From Verrucomicrobiota bacterium (GTDB taxonomy: Bacteria; Verrucomicrobiota; Verrucomicrobiia; Opitutales; Opitutaceae): a stretch of DNA of 12,210 bases. Below the pieces are notes generated by a model, which was not told where the DNA came from, did no database searches, and worked only from the letters and a program-made list of their open reading frames with translations. The first letter of the stretch is position 1; each line of letters starts with the position of its first letter. Of this stretch, positions 5,747 through 12,210 are shown one piece after another. Both the position numbers and the translations under genes were made by a program. The stretch covers positions 1-12,210 of the forward strand of contig JAFAAS010000153.1 in NCBI GenBank assembly GCA_023426435.1. Reading direction: 5' to 3'.

Positions 5747-6910
5747 ATGAGCTTCGATTTCGACCATGCGCCGGAGCGTGCCGGCACGGATTCGCAGAAA
5801 TGGCAGAAGTATGCCGGGCGCGACGTGCTGCCGATGTGGGTGGCCGACATGGATTTCGTCGTGGCGCCGGCGATCGTGGAGGCGTTGCACCGGCGGGTGG
5901 AGCATGGGATTTTTGGATACGCGCGGCCGGTGAAGTCGACGGTGGATGCGGTCGTGGACATGTTTCAGCGGAGGTATGGCTGGACGATCGAGCCGGAGTG
6001 GATCGTGTGGCTGCCGGGTTTGGTGGTGGGGTTGAACGTGACGGCGCAGGCCTTTGCGGAGCCGGGGGATGAAGTGATGACGCTGACCCCGGTGTATCCG
6101 CCCTTCATGAGCGGGCCGAAGAACAGCGGGCGCGTGGCGGTGAAGGTGCCGTTCGCGTATGAGGCGTCGGCGCGGCGGTGGGCGATCGACTGGGATGCGC
6201 TGGAGCGGGCGGTGACGCCGCGGACGAAGGCGTTCTTCTTGTGCAATCCACACAATCCGCTCGCGCGTGTGTGGCGGCGCGAGGAGCTGGTGCGGCTCGG
6301 TGAGTTCTGCGTGCGGCACGATCTCGTGTTATGCTCGGACGAGATCCATTGTGATTTGATTTTGGATACGTCGTTGCCGCATGTGTGCACGGGCACGCTG
6401 GGCGGAGAAATCGCGAAGCGGACGATCACGCTGACGGCGCCGAGCAAGACTTACAATGTGCCGGGCTTGGGGACGTCGATGGCGGTGATCCCGGACGCGG
6501 CGTTGCGGGCGAAGTTCGTGCGGGCGACGGCGGGGATCGTGGCGGAGGTGACGAATCTCGGGTTCGCGGCGTGCGAGGCGGCGTATCGCGATGGTGAACC
6601 GTGGCGGCAGGAGCTGATCGCTTATTTGCGGGGGAATCGCGACGAGTTGGTCGAGTTTGTTAAACGCGAGCTCCCGGGCGTGGAGATCGAGGCGCCGATC
6701 GAGGCGACTTATCTCGCGTGGTTGAATGTGGCGAAGCTGGGGCTCAAGGATCCGATTGCGCATTTCGAGGCGCACGGCGTCGGGTTGAGCGACGGGGCGT
6801 TCTTTGCGTCGCCGCAAGGGCGGCACGTGAGGATCAACTTCGGGTGCTCGCGGGCGACGTTGCGGGAAGGCTTATCGCGGATGAAGCGGGCGGTGAAAGC
6901 GGTGAAGTAG
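5747..6910 (+). CDS. PatB/MalY-type PLP-dependent C-S lyase (class I/II aminotransferase fold)
   Basis: The 387-residue cytoplasmic protein belongs to the PatB/MalY branch of fold-type I PLP enzymes, which cleave cystathionine or cysteine conjugates to a thiol, pyruvate and ammonia, and in some members act as aminotransferases. The branch signature MWVADMDF is at residues 30-37. PLP contacts are visible as N170 in NPHNPLARVW, D198 in SDEIHCDL and the Schiff-base lysine K234 in APSKTYNVPGL; R363 in HVRINFGC is the likely carboxylate-binding arginine. Length is normal for the family. The ATG at 5747 gives the expected family N-terminus (MSFDFDH); the frame is open further upstream but that stretch looks like non-coding spacer. 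It is 92 bases after the respiratory operon on the same strand and may be a separate unit. Exact substrate cannot be told from sequence. Confidence 0.9.
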   Translation: MSFDFDHAPERAGTDSQKWQKYAGRDVLPMWVADMDFVVAPAIVEALHRRVEHGIFGYARPVKSTVDAVVDMFQRRYGWTIEPEWIVWLPGLVVGLNVTAQAFAEPGDEVMTLTPVYPPFMSGPKNSGRVAVKVPFAYEASARRWAIDWDALERAVTPRTKAFFLCNPHNPLARVWRREELVRLGEFCVRHDLVLCSDEIHCDLILDTSLPHVCTGTLGGEIAKRTITLTAPSKTYNVPGLGTSMAVIPDAALRAKFVRATAGIVAEVTNLGFAACEAAYRDGEPWRQELIAYLRGNRDELVEFVKRELPGVEIEAPIEATYLAWLNVAKLGLKDPIAHFEAHGVGLSDGAFFASPQGRHVRINFGCSRATLREGLSRMKRAVKAVK

Positions 6911-6923
6911 CGCGCCCGGCGCG
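6911..6923 (+). terminator. Short GC hairpin after the C-S lyase gene
   Basis: CGCGC, loop CCG, GCGCG immediately follows the stop codon. There is no T-run, so a role in termination or 3'-end protection is only possible, not shown. Confidence 0.3.
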
Positions 6924-6931
6924 AAGGACAA

Positions 6932-6958
6932 ACATCGCCGGCAAGCAGGCTCCTACAC
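6932..6958. repeat. REP-like palindromic element between convergent genes
   Basis: The stretch contains ATCGCCGGCAAGCAGGCTCC followed by TACAC. It has the layout of the REP elements known from Pseudomonas (A-TCGC-GGCAAGC-...-GCTCCTACA): an imperfect GCCGGC/GCaGGC palindrome around CAAG followed by TCCTACA. It occupies the gap between convergent genes, and the kinase stop codon (TAG on the minus strand, 6953-6955) lies within its TCCTACA end. Resemblance is from memory of the Pseudomonas consensus. Only one copy is in this window, so its repeat status in this genome is unproven. Confidence 0.5.
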
Positions 6959-9229
6959 CGGGCTGCGGGTGCCGAGGGCGTCCTGGACGGCGGCGGTGAG
7001 AGCGGCGCGCGTGATGGGTTTCGCCAAGAGAGGAACGCGCAGCTGGCGGGCTTTTTCGTCGTATTGGCCGGAGCCGGCCATGCCGCTCATGACGAGGATG
7101 GGCAGATCGGGCGAGTGGCGGCGGAGGTCGGTGGCGAGCGCGAAGCCATCGCCGTCGCGCATCATCACATCGGTGAGAACGAGGGAAATTTCGGTGGAGC
7201 GATCGCGGTAGAGGGCGAGCGCTTCGCGCGCGGAGGAGGCGGGGAGGACGTTGTAGCCGGCGGCGGAGAGCAGCGATTGGAGAATGTCGCGAACGCTGTC
7301 CTCGTCGTCGACGAGCAGGATGCCCTGGCCGCGTCCGCTGGCGGCGGCGGGCGCGACTGGTGCGGGCGGGGGCGCGGCGGGAGCGGGTGTAGCGGGAAGC
7401 AGGATACGGAAACGCGTGCCGCGGCCGACCTGGCTTTCGACGGTGATGACGCCCTCGTGGCCTTTGACGATGCCGCGGACGGCGGCGAGGCCGAGACCGG
7501 TGCCTTTGCCGTGGCCCTTGGTGGTGAAGAAAGGATCGAAGATGCGGTCGAGCACGGACGGCGCCATGCCGGTGCCGTTGTCGGCGACGACGATTTCGGC
7601 GAAAGGTCCTGGTTTGATTTCGCGGAAGGCTTCGGCTTCCGCTTCGTCGACGACGTGGTGGCGCGCGAAGATTTCGATGTAGCCGCCGTTGGGCATGGCG
7701 TCGCGGGCGTTGAGGCAGAGGTTGACGAGCACCTGCTTGAGTTGAACGGCGTCGCCGCGGATGGAGCGCAGGTCGGGCGCGGTGTCGAGGGCCACCGCGA
7801 TGGACCGCGGGAACATCTGGGTGACGAAGCGGGTGAAGTCTTCGAGGAATGGGGCGAGCGGGATTTCCGTTTGCTGGCCGACGGCGCCGCGGGAGAACGC
7901 GAGCAGCTGGCGAACGAGGGCGGCGCCGTGCTGGGCGCTGGAGCGGATGGAGGAAAGGAACTGGCGGCCCTCGCCATCGGTGACGACAGGCTCGAGCATT
8001 TCGGTCGAGCTGAGGATGGGAACGAGGACGTTGTTGATGTCGTGGGCGACGCCGCCGGCGAGAAGTCCGATGCTTTCGGCGCGCTGGACGCGGAGGAATT
8101 GGGCTTCGAGGCGCTTCTTCTCGGCGATGTCGGTGTTGATGACGAGGAAGCCGGTGGGTTCGCCGTTCTTGTCGTGGACGAGACTCCATCGGCTTTGCAT
8201 GACGAGCTCGGCGCCGGTGCGGGAGCGTTGCGGCATCTCGCCCATCCATTCGCCGTGGAGCAACGTGGCGCGGCGGGCGGTTTCGACCTGGGCGGGATCT
8301 TCGTTCCAGAGGGCGGTGGCTTCGCGGCCGAGGGCGTCGTTGGTGGACCAGCCGTAGATGCGGGCGGCGCTGCGATTCCAGTAGGTGATGCGGTCGTGCA
8401 GGTCGCGCATGAGGATCGCGTCCTGGGCGCGGTCGAGGAGCTCGGCCTGGCGTTCGATGCGTTCCTGGGCGGCGCGGCGTTCGGTGACGTCGCGGGCGAC
8501 GATGATGACCTGGTTGACGCTTTGGGCGGCGTCGCGGACGACGGTGTGTTGCGCTTCGAGATGGCGGATGGTGCCGTCGGGGCGGCGCAGGCGGAATTCG
8601 ACGCGCGGATGGTCGCCGGTGCGGAGGGTGGTTTCGAAGGCCTGGTGGAGGGCGGCGCGATCGTCGGGGTGGGCGTCGGCGAAAACGTCGTCGCTGCGGT
8701 CCGACGTGCCGCGGCCGACCGCTTCGATGTAGGCGGGATTCTGATACACGCAGCGGCCGGAGCGATCGAGCATGACGATGAGGTCGTCGACGTTTTCGGC
8801 GATCTGGCGGAAACGTTCGCGGTTTTCGCGGAGGGCTTCCTCGGTGTGTTGGAGGCGGCGTTCCTCGTCGGCGCGGGCGAGCGCCTGGCGGATGGCGGGG
8901 ACGAGGCGCGACGGGCGGTCCTTGATGACGTAGTCGGTGGCGCCGCGTTGGAGCGCTTCGATGGCGCGTTCCTCGCCGATGGTGCCGGACAGGAAAATGA
9001 AAGGCGTGTGCGGGCGGCGCTGACGCGCGAGCTCGAGGGCGGAGAGACCGTCGTAGCCCTGGAGCGTGTAGTCGCAGAGGATGAGGTCGTAGCTGGCGCG
9101 AGAGAGGGCGGCCTCGTATTGTTCGCGGGAAAGGGCGTGCTCGATCTGGCAATCGGGCCAGCTGGTGAGGAGCCGGTGGGCGACGAGCTCGGCGTCGGGC
9201 GTGGAGTCCTCGAGGTGAAGGACGCGCAT
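6953..9229 (-). CDS. Hybrid sensor histidine kinase (REC-PAS-PAS-HisKA-HATPase-REC)
   Basis: The 758-residue protein has no membrane helix and appears cytoplasmic. Domains in order: an N-terminal receiver (1-120, phospho-acceptor D53 in LILCDYTL), two PAS domains (about 138-250 with DVTERRAAQE at its end, and 262-372 ending DIAEKKRLEA), a HisKA dimerisation domain with H396 in AGGVAHDINN, a HATPase domain with N-box N507, G1 D550 (ADNGTGM) and G2 GKGTGLGL (575-582), a Pro/Ala linker (612-634), and a C-terminal receiver with D687 (VLTDVMM) and K737. It should autophosphorylate on H396 and relay to its own or separate receivers. The start is the ATG at 9227-9229, 20 bases after the stop of a single-domain response regulator, so the two are one operon. 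No DNA-binding output is nearby. The stop codon lies in a REP-like repeat. The signal sensed is unknown. Confidence 0.93.
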   Translation of the reverse strand: MRVLHLEDSTPDAELVAHRLLTSWPDCQIEHALSREQYEAALSRASYDLILCDYTLQGYDGLSALELARQRRPHTPFIFLSGTIGEERAIEALQRGATDYVIKDRPSRLVPAIRQALARADEERRLQHTEEALRENRERFRQIAENVDDLIVMLDRSGRCVYQNPAYIEAVGRGTSDRSDDVFADAHPDDRAALHQAFETTLRTGDHPRVEFRLRRPDGTIRHLEAQHTVVRDAAQSVNQVIIVARDVTERRAAQERIERQAELLDRAQDAILMRDLHDRITYWNRSAARIYGWSTNDALGREATALWNEDPAQVETARRATLLHGEWMGEMPQRSRTGAELVMQSRWSLVHDKNGEPTGFLVINTDIAEKKRLEAQFLRVQRAESIGLLAGGVAHDINNVLVPILSSTEMLEPVVTDGEGRQFLSSIRSSAQHGAALVRQLLAFSRGAVGQQTEIPLAPFLEDFTRFVTQMFPRSIAVALDTAPDLRSIRGDAVQLKQVLVNLCLNARDAMPNGGYIEIFARHHVVDEAEAEAFREIKPGPFAEIVVADNGTGMAPSVLDRIFDPFFTTKGHGKGTGLGLAAVRGIVKGHEGVITVESQVGRGTRFRILLPATPAPAAPPPAPVAPAAASGRGQGILLVDDEDSVRDILQSLLSAAGYNVLPASSAREALALYRDRSTEISLVLTDVMMRDGDGFALATDLRRHSPDLPILVMSGMAGSGQYDEKARQLRVPLLAKPITRAALTAAVQDALGTRSPV

Positions 9230-9249
9230 GGCTGAAGGCGGGCGCGCGC

Positions 9250-9708
9250 TTAGCGGCCGCCGCCGAGGCTGGGTTGAGGAGGCGGCTCGTTGTGGATGGT
9301 CCAGAAGGTGCCGAGGTGTTTGACGGCCTCGATGAACGAGTGGAAATCGACGGGCTTGACGACGTAGGCGTTGATGCCGAGGCGGTAGCTGCGGACGATG
9401 TCCTGTTCCTCGCGGGAGGACGTGAGCATGACGACCGGCATGGTGCGAAGCTCGTTGTCTTCCTTGATGGTGCGGAGGACCTCGAGCCCGTCGACTTTGG
9501 GCATCTTGAGATCGAGGAGAACGAGGACGGGGTTGCCGGCGGGTCGATCTGCGTAGGGGCCGCGCCGATACAAGTAATCGAGCGCCTGTTCGCCGTCGCT
9601 CACGACCACGATCTCGTTGACGAGATTATGTTCGGACAGGGCGGCGAGCGTCATCTCGACGTCCTGGGGGCTGTCTTCAGCGAGAAGGATGCGTTTCGGC
9701 GCGCTCAT
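9250..9708 (-). CDS. Single-domain response regulator (CheY/Rcp1-like)
   Basis: The 152-residue protein is one receiver domain without an output domain. It has the acidic pair E11/D12 (AEDSPQD), phospho-acceptor D66 in LLDLKMPKVDG, T96 in MLTSSRE and K118 in VVKPVD. The longer insertion around YRRGPYADRP (48-57) is typical of the Rcp1-type receivers often paired with PAS or phytochrome kinases. It lies directly upstream of the hybrid kinase in the same direction and is the likely input or output partner in a phosphorelay. The start taken is the ATG at 9706-9708; a TTG one codon earlier is in frame. No good ribosome binding site is visible before it. The tail after 140 is Pro/Gly-rich and probably disordered. 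Confidence 0.92.
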   Translation of the reverse strand: MSAPKRILLAEDSPQDVEMTLAALSEHNLVNEIVVVSDGEQALDYLYRRGPYADRPAGNPVLVLLDLKMPKVDGLEVLRTIKEDNELRTMPVVMLTSSREEQDIVRSYRLGINAYVVKPVDFHSFIEAVKHLGTFWTIHNEPPPQPSLGGGR

Positions 9709-9952
9709 CAAAAATCGGTTGGCTTGTCGGATCTGCAGTTACCGGCTCCGGAGCGCTGGAGTGGCCGTTGCCGCTGTGCGTCCGCGAGAGGTGGGGGTGA
9801 ACACGATACTGTCAACGCATGTGGTCGGGGGATCGAATGGCCGGGTGGGATTCGCGACTATTTTACAGAGGGTAATCCCCGGAGGTGGTGGGATTGCTGA
9901 GCGGGGGGCGGGAGAGAAGGACGAGCGGGACGGCTTGAGGTTGTGGGGAGGG
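9709..9952. other. Divergent intergenic spacer
   Basis: This 244-base spacer separates the minus-strand signalling operon from the plus-strand dus gene and should carry promoters for both. A perfect TTGACA occurs on the minus strand at 9815-9810 but no convincing -10 box follows at 16-18 bases. TATTTT at 9859-9864 could be a plus-strand -10 without a matching -35. A 10-base palindrome GCTCCGGAGC (9745-9754) and a 9-base direct repeat GGTGGGATT (9844-9852 and 9887-9895) are present. No small gene is supported. Confidence 0.4.
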
Positions 9953-11083
9953 ATGACAGGGTGGGCAGGCATGCGCATCGGGCCGCACGAATTGTCGTCG
10001 AATCTGTTTCTTTCGCCGCTGGCGGGTTATACCAACCTGCCGTTTCGGCTGACGCTGCGGGAGTTGGGCGGGTTGGGCTGGGCGACGACGGATTTGGTGA
10101 ATGCGCGATCGCTGCTCGAGCGGAATCCGACGGCGATGAAGCTGGTGGCGAGTTGTGCGGAAGACCGGCCGCTGGCGATTCAGCTGTTTGGCAGCGTGGC
10201 GAGCGAGATGCGCGATGCGGCGCGGATGTGCGAGGATTTGGGGGCGCAGTCGGTGGACATCAACATGGGTTGTCCGGTGCGGAAAGTGGTGAAGATCGGC
10301 GGCGGGTCGGCGATGATGACGGAGCTTGGGAAAACGGCGGAGTTGGTGCGGGGGATGGTGGAGGCGGTGAAGATCCCGGTGACGGCGAAGATGCGGCTCG
10401 GGTGGGACGACGAGAATTTGACCGCGCCCGATCTGGCGCGCGTGTTGGAGGAGGCGGGGGTGGCGGCGGTGTTCGTGCACGGACGGACGCGGGCGCAGGG
10501 ATTTGCGGGGACGGTGAATCTTGCGGGTATCCGCGCGGTGGTGACGGCGGTGCGGACGATTCCGGTGATTGGAAATGGCGATGTCACGACGCCGGAAGCG
10601 GCGAAGCACATGATCGAGGAAACGGGCTGTGCGGGGGTGAGTGTGGGGCGCGGGGCGTTTTACGATCCGTGGATTTTTCGGCGGACGGAGCACTATTTAC
10701 GCACGGGCGAGTTGTTGCCGGAGCCGGATTTCGCGGAGCGGGTGCGGGTGTTGCGGCGGCATTTCGAGCGGTATTGCGAGTTTTACGGCGAGGAGCATGG
10801 GGCGCGGTTGTTTCGCAAAGTGGCGCCCTGGTATGCGAAGCGCTTTGGGCCGGCGAAAGTGTTCAAGCAGCGGATCATCACGATCGCTTCGCGGGCGGAT
10901 TTCGAGGCGGCGTTGAAGGAGTATGTGGAGTGGCGCGCGGCGTTTTGCGATGAGCGCGGGGAGTTGAAGCCGAAGTTCGCGCCGGCGCCGATGGTGGCGA
11001 CCTTCATGCGGCCGGAGAGCGAGCGCGGGGCGTTGGAGCGGGAATCGATTCCGGTGCCGAAAGGGCCGGTGGAGGTGTGGTGA
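9953..11083 (+). CDS. dusB: tRNA-dihydrouridine synthase, DusB type
   Basis: The 376-residue protein is an FMN enzyme that reduces uridine to dihydrouridine in tRNA, using NADPH. Family motifs run in order: LSPLAGYTNLPFR (20-32), AIQLFGS (75-81), the catalytic loop DINMGCPVRKV with C107 as proton donor (102-112), GGGSAMM (116-122), KMRLGWDD (146-153), the H176 segment VHGRTRAQGF (175-184), the FMN phosphate loop GNGDV (207-211) and GRGAFYDPWIF (232-242). About 35-50 residues past the usual helical domain form a charged tail ending GPVEVW, longer than typical. ATG 9953 is chosen; ATG 9971 is an equally plausible start, since neither has a well-spaced ribosome binding site. The frame is open far upstream, overlapping the divergent regulator, but that part shows no family similarity. 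Confidence 0.94.
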   Translation: MTGWAGMRIGPHELSSNLFLSPLAGYTNLPFRLTLRELGGLGWATTDLVNARSLLERNPTAMKLVASCAEDRPLAIQLFGSVASEMRDAARMCEDLGAQSVDINMGCPVRKVVKIGGGSAMMTELGKTAELVRGMVEAVKIPVTAKMRLGWDDENLTAPDLARVLEEAGVAAVFVHGRTRAQGFAGTVNLAGIRAVVTAVRTIPVIGNGDVTTPEAAKHMIEETGCAGVSVGRGAFYDPWIFRRTEHYLRTGELLPEPDFAERVRVLRRHFERYCEFYGEEHGARLFRKVAPWYAKRFGPAKVFKQRIITIASRADFEAALKEYVEWRAAFCDERGELKPKFAPAPMVATFMRPESERGALERESIPVPKGPVEVW

Positions 11084-11093
11084 GCGGCGCGGC

Positions 11094-11131
11094 GGTTCTG
11101 AGTTCTGGATTTGCGCTTTGGGTTCTGAGTT
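11094..11131 (+). repeat. Direct repeat of GGTTCTGAGTT
   Basis: Two exact 11-base copies (11094-11104 and 11121-11131) with related TTCTG units between them lie between dus and the MarC-family gene. Their AT-rich composition differs from the surrounding coding sequence. Confidence 0.6.
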
Positions 11132-11137
11132 GAGGAG
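11132..11137 (+). promoter_or_regulatory. Ribosome binding site deciding the MarC-family start
   Basis: GAGGAG lies 10 bases before the ATG at 11148. This excludes the longer frame from 11118, which runs through the binding site. Confidence 0.65.
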
Positions 11138-11147
11138 CCGATTTCTC

Positions 11148-11825
11148 ATGCAAACGATCGCGGGGTTTTTGGAGTTGGTGTTGGGGACGATCATCGCGTT
11201 GTTGCCGGTGATTAATCCGCCGGCGTCGGCGCCGACCTTTCTGGCGATCACGGAGGGTGACACGCCGGCGTATCGGTTGCAGCAGCTGCGGATGGCGTGC
11301 GTTTACATGGTGGGGATCCTGGTGAGTTTTCTGGTGGGAGGGACGTTCATCATGACGTTTTTTGGGATTTCGATTCCCGGGCTGCGGATTGCGGGTGGGC
11401 TGATGGTGGCTGCGATCGGGACGCGATTGGTGTTGGGGCCGGCGCCGACGCGGGTGGATGAGGCGGCGAGTGCGGCGGCGCGGGCGAAGCAGGATGTGTC
11501 GTTTTCGCCGCTGGCGATGCCGATGTTGAGCGGTCCGGGGTCGATTGCGGTGACGATTGGGTTGGCGTCGCTGGCGGAGGATTGGGTCGACTATATCGCG
11601 ATCGTGATCGGGATTTTGGCGGTGTCGGTGATCACGTATGTGACCTTGAGGTTGTCGGAGCGGGTGGTGTCGGTGATCGGGGCGAATGGCATGAACGCGC
11701 TTTCGAAGATGATGGGGTTTCTGCTCCTTTGCATCGGCGTGCAGTTCATTGTGAACGGATTGATCGGGGCGGTGGCCGATCCGGAGGTGATGCGGATGCT
11801 GCGCGGGGCGATGGCGCGGCCGTGA
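11148..11825 (+). CDS. MarC-family (UPF0056) inner-membrane protein
   Basis: The 225-residue protein has about six hydrophobic segments (about 6-26, 50-72, 77-98, 125-142, 148-168 and 187-210), the usual size and layout of the MarC family. Family-like motifs are VINPPASAPTFLAIT (21-35) and PLAMPMLSGPGSIA (121-134), the latter close to the PLAIP-x-x-x-GPG repeat of these proteins. MarC was named from the mar locus, but its role in multidrug resistance was not upheld, and the biochemical function of the family is unknown; a transport role is often assumed. The gene follows dus by 64 bases on the same strand and may be co-transcribed. Nothing in the sequence indicates a substrate. Confidence 0.88.
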   Translation: MQTIAGFLELVLGTIIALLPVINPPASAPTFLAITEGDTPAYRLQQLRMACVYMVGILVSFLVGGTFIMTFFGISIPGLRIAGGLMVAAIGTRLVLGPAPTRVDEAASAAARAKQDVSFSPLAMPMLSGPGSIAVTIGLASLAEDWVDYIAIVIGILAVSVITYVTLRLSERVVSVIGANGMNALSKMMGFLLLCIGVQFIVNGLIGAVADPEVMRMLRGAMARP

Positions 11826-11862
11826 AGGCGGCGAGGCGCGGGAGTTCGCGGCGGCGGCGGAT

Positions 11863-11880
11863 GAAACGCTCACGCGTTTC
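11863..11880. terminator. Hairpin between convergent genes
   Basis: GAAACGC, loop TCAC, GCGTTTC is a perfect 7-base-pair stem, placed between the MarC-family stop (11825) and the stop of the minus-strand gene (11889). The position suits a bidirectional terminator, but there is no T-run on either side, so intrinsic termination is not assured. Confidence 0.45.
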
Positions 11881-11888
11881 GCTACGAA

Positions 11889-12209
11889 CTAGAACCGGCG
11901 GGTGACGGTGGCGCCGGAGGCGTCGCGGAAGACGATCGATTTGGCGTCGTCGGTGAGCCCGTGGAAGACGATGCCGAGGTCGGGGGCGATGGTCTGGCCG
12001 GCGCGGAATGTGCGACCGTTGATGAGTGCGCGGGGAGGATTGCCTTGGAAGACGCCGTTGATGCGGGCGTTGGCGACCCATGAACGGAAGGCGGGAGAGG
12101 CGGCGGCGGAGTCGGTGACGTTGGATGCGGCGGTGGTGGCGGTGATGCCAGGTGCGAGTTGCGACGTGGACGTGACGGGCGGCGGAGTGTCGGGCGCGGG
12201 GAGTGAGGA
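11889..12209 (-). CDS. C-terminal part of an uncharacterised protein (partial)
   Basis: On the minus strand a frame is open from the right edge to a TAG at 11889-11891, giving the last 106 residues of a protein whose start lies outside the window. The first 40 or so residues are a Ser/Thr/Pro/Ala-rich linker (SSLPAPDTPPPVTS). The remainder is a compact domain with SWVANARINGVFQG, RALINGRTFRAG, DLGIVFHGL and AKSIVFRDASGATVTRRF. This pattern (N-A-R-I-x-G-V-F, L-I-N-G-R, L-G-I-x-F, I-x-F-R-D) is one I associate with short C-terminal domains of Opitutaceae hypothetical proteins; a beta-strand-rich fold that takes part in assembly is conceivable. The linker suggests an exported or modular protein. 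No function can be given. Confidence 0.7.
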   Translation of the reverse strand, partial: SSLPAPDTPPPVTSTSQLAPGITATTAASNVTDSAAASPAFRSWVANARINGVFQGNPPRALINGRTFRAGQTIAPDLGIVFHGLTDDAKSIVFRDASGATVTRRF

Positions 12210-12210
12210 C

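Noticed and set aside
7064..9235. 723-codon plus-strand frame opposite the histidine kinase
   Set aside because: Gly/Ala/Asp/Glu-rich shadow; the minus-strand frame has complete REC, PAS, HisKA and HATPase motifs.
9810..9815. TTGACA on the minus strand as the promoter of the regulator-kinase operon
   Set aside because: The -35 hexamer is perfect but no acceptable -10 box lies 16-18 bases downstream, so a promoter cannot be claimed.
9617..9952. N-terminal extension of the dus frame overlapping the response regulator
   Set aside because: No similarity to the Dus family and it overlaps the start of a well-supported minus-strand gene; the frame is open by chance.

Overview
The window is a GC-rich (GCG/GTG/CTG-rich codons) bacterial chromosomal segment. 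Tight gene packing, a Verrucomicrobia/Opitutaceae-like short C-terminal domain in the last (partial) gene, a hybrid kinase of the REC-PAS-PAS-HK-REC type and palindromic intergenic repeats suggest a member of Verrucomicrobiota, probably Opitutaceae. This assignment is an inference from gene style; there is no rRNA or marker tree in the window.

Region 1 (1-5654, + strand) is one respiratory operon entered part-way: the end of an unidentified membrane protein, a 49-residue single-helix protein, a CuA subunit II, a heme-copper oxidase-superfamily subunit I, a SCO/SenC-type copper chaperone with an added membrane domain, and a large cytochrome b / two-[4Fe-4S] / MvhD-like fusion protein. Genes overlap or are separated by 9 to 45 bases. 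Subunit I keeps all six heme and CuB histidines and B-family (ba3-like) signatures, but the helix VI tyrosine that is cross-linked to a CuB histidine in oxygen reductases is a glutamine, and the alternative cbb3-type tyrosine position in helix VII is an isoleucine. With the gene set (CuA subunit, subunit I, SenC, extra redox membrane protein), this points to a nitric oxide reductase related to the non-canonical NOR families (compare norSY-senC-orf1 of ammonia oxidisers and the eNOR/sNOR/gNOR/nNOR families) rather than an ordinary cytochrome c oxidase. The fusion protein could pass electrons between a cytoplasmic iron-sulfur carrier and the membrane pool; that part is speculative.

Region 2 (5747-9708) holds a PatB/MalY-type PLP C-S lyase on +, convergent with a two-gene signalling unit on - (a single-domain response regulator followed by a large hybrid histidine kinase). 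The narrow gap between them carries a REP-like palindromic element that also supplies the kinase stop codon.

Region 3 (9709-12210) has a 244-base divergent spacer, a DusB-type tRNA-dihydrouridine synthase, a MarC-family membrane protein, a small convergent hairpin, and the 3' part of a minus-strand gene that leaves the window.

Two copies of a GC-rich palindrome plus a 17-base side motif sit at the starts of the SCO and cytochrome b genes, leaving those two start codons uncertain. No tRNA, rRNA, CRISPR array, insertion sequence or prophage gene was seen.
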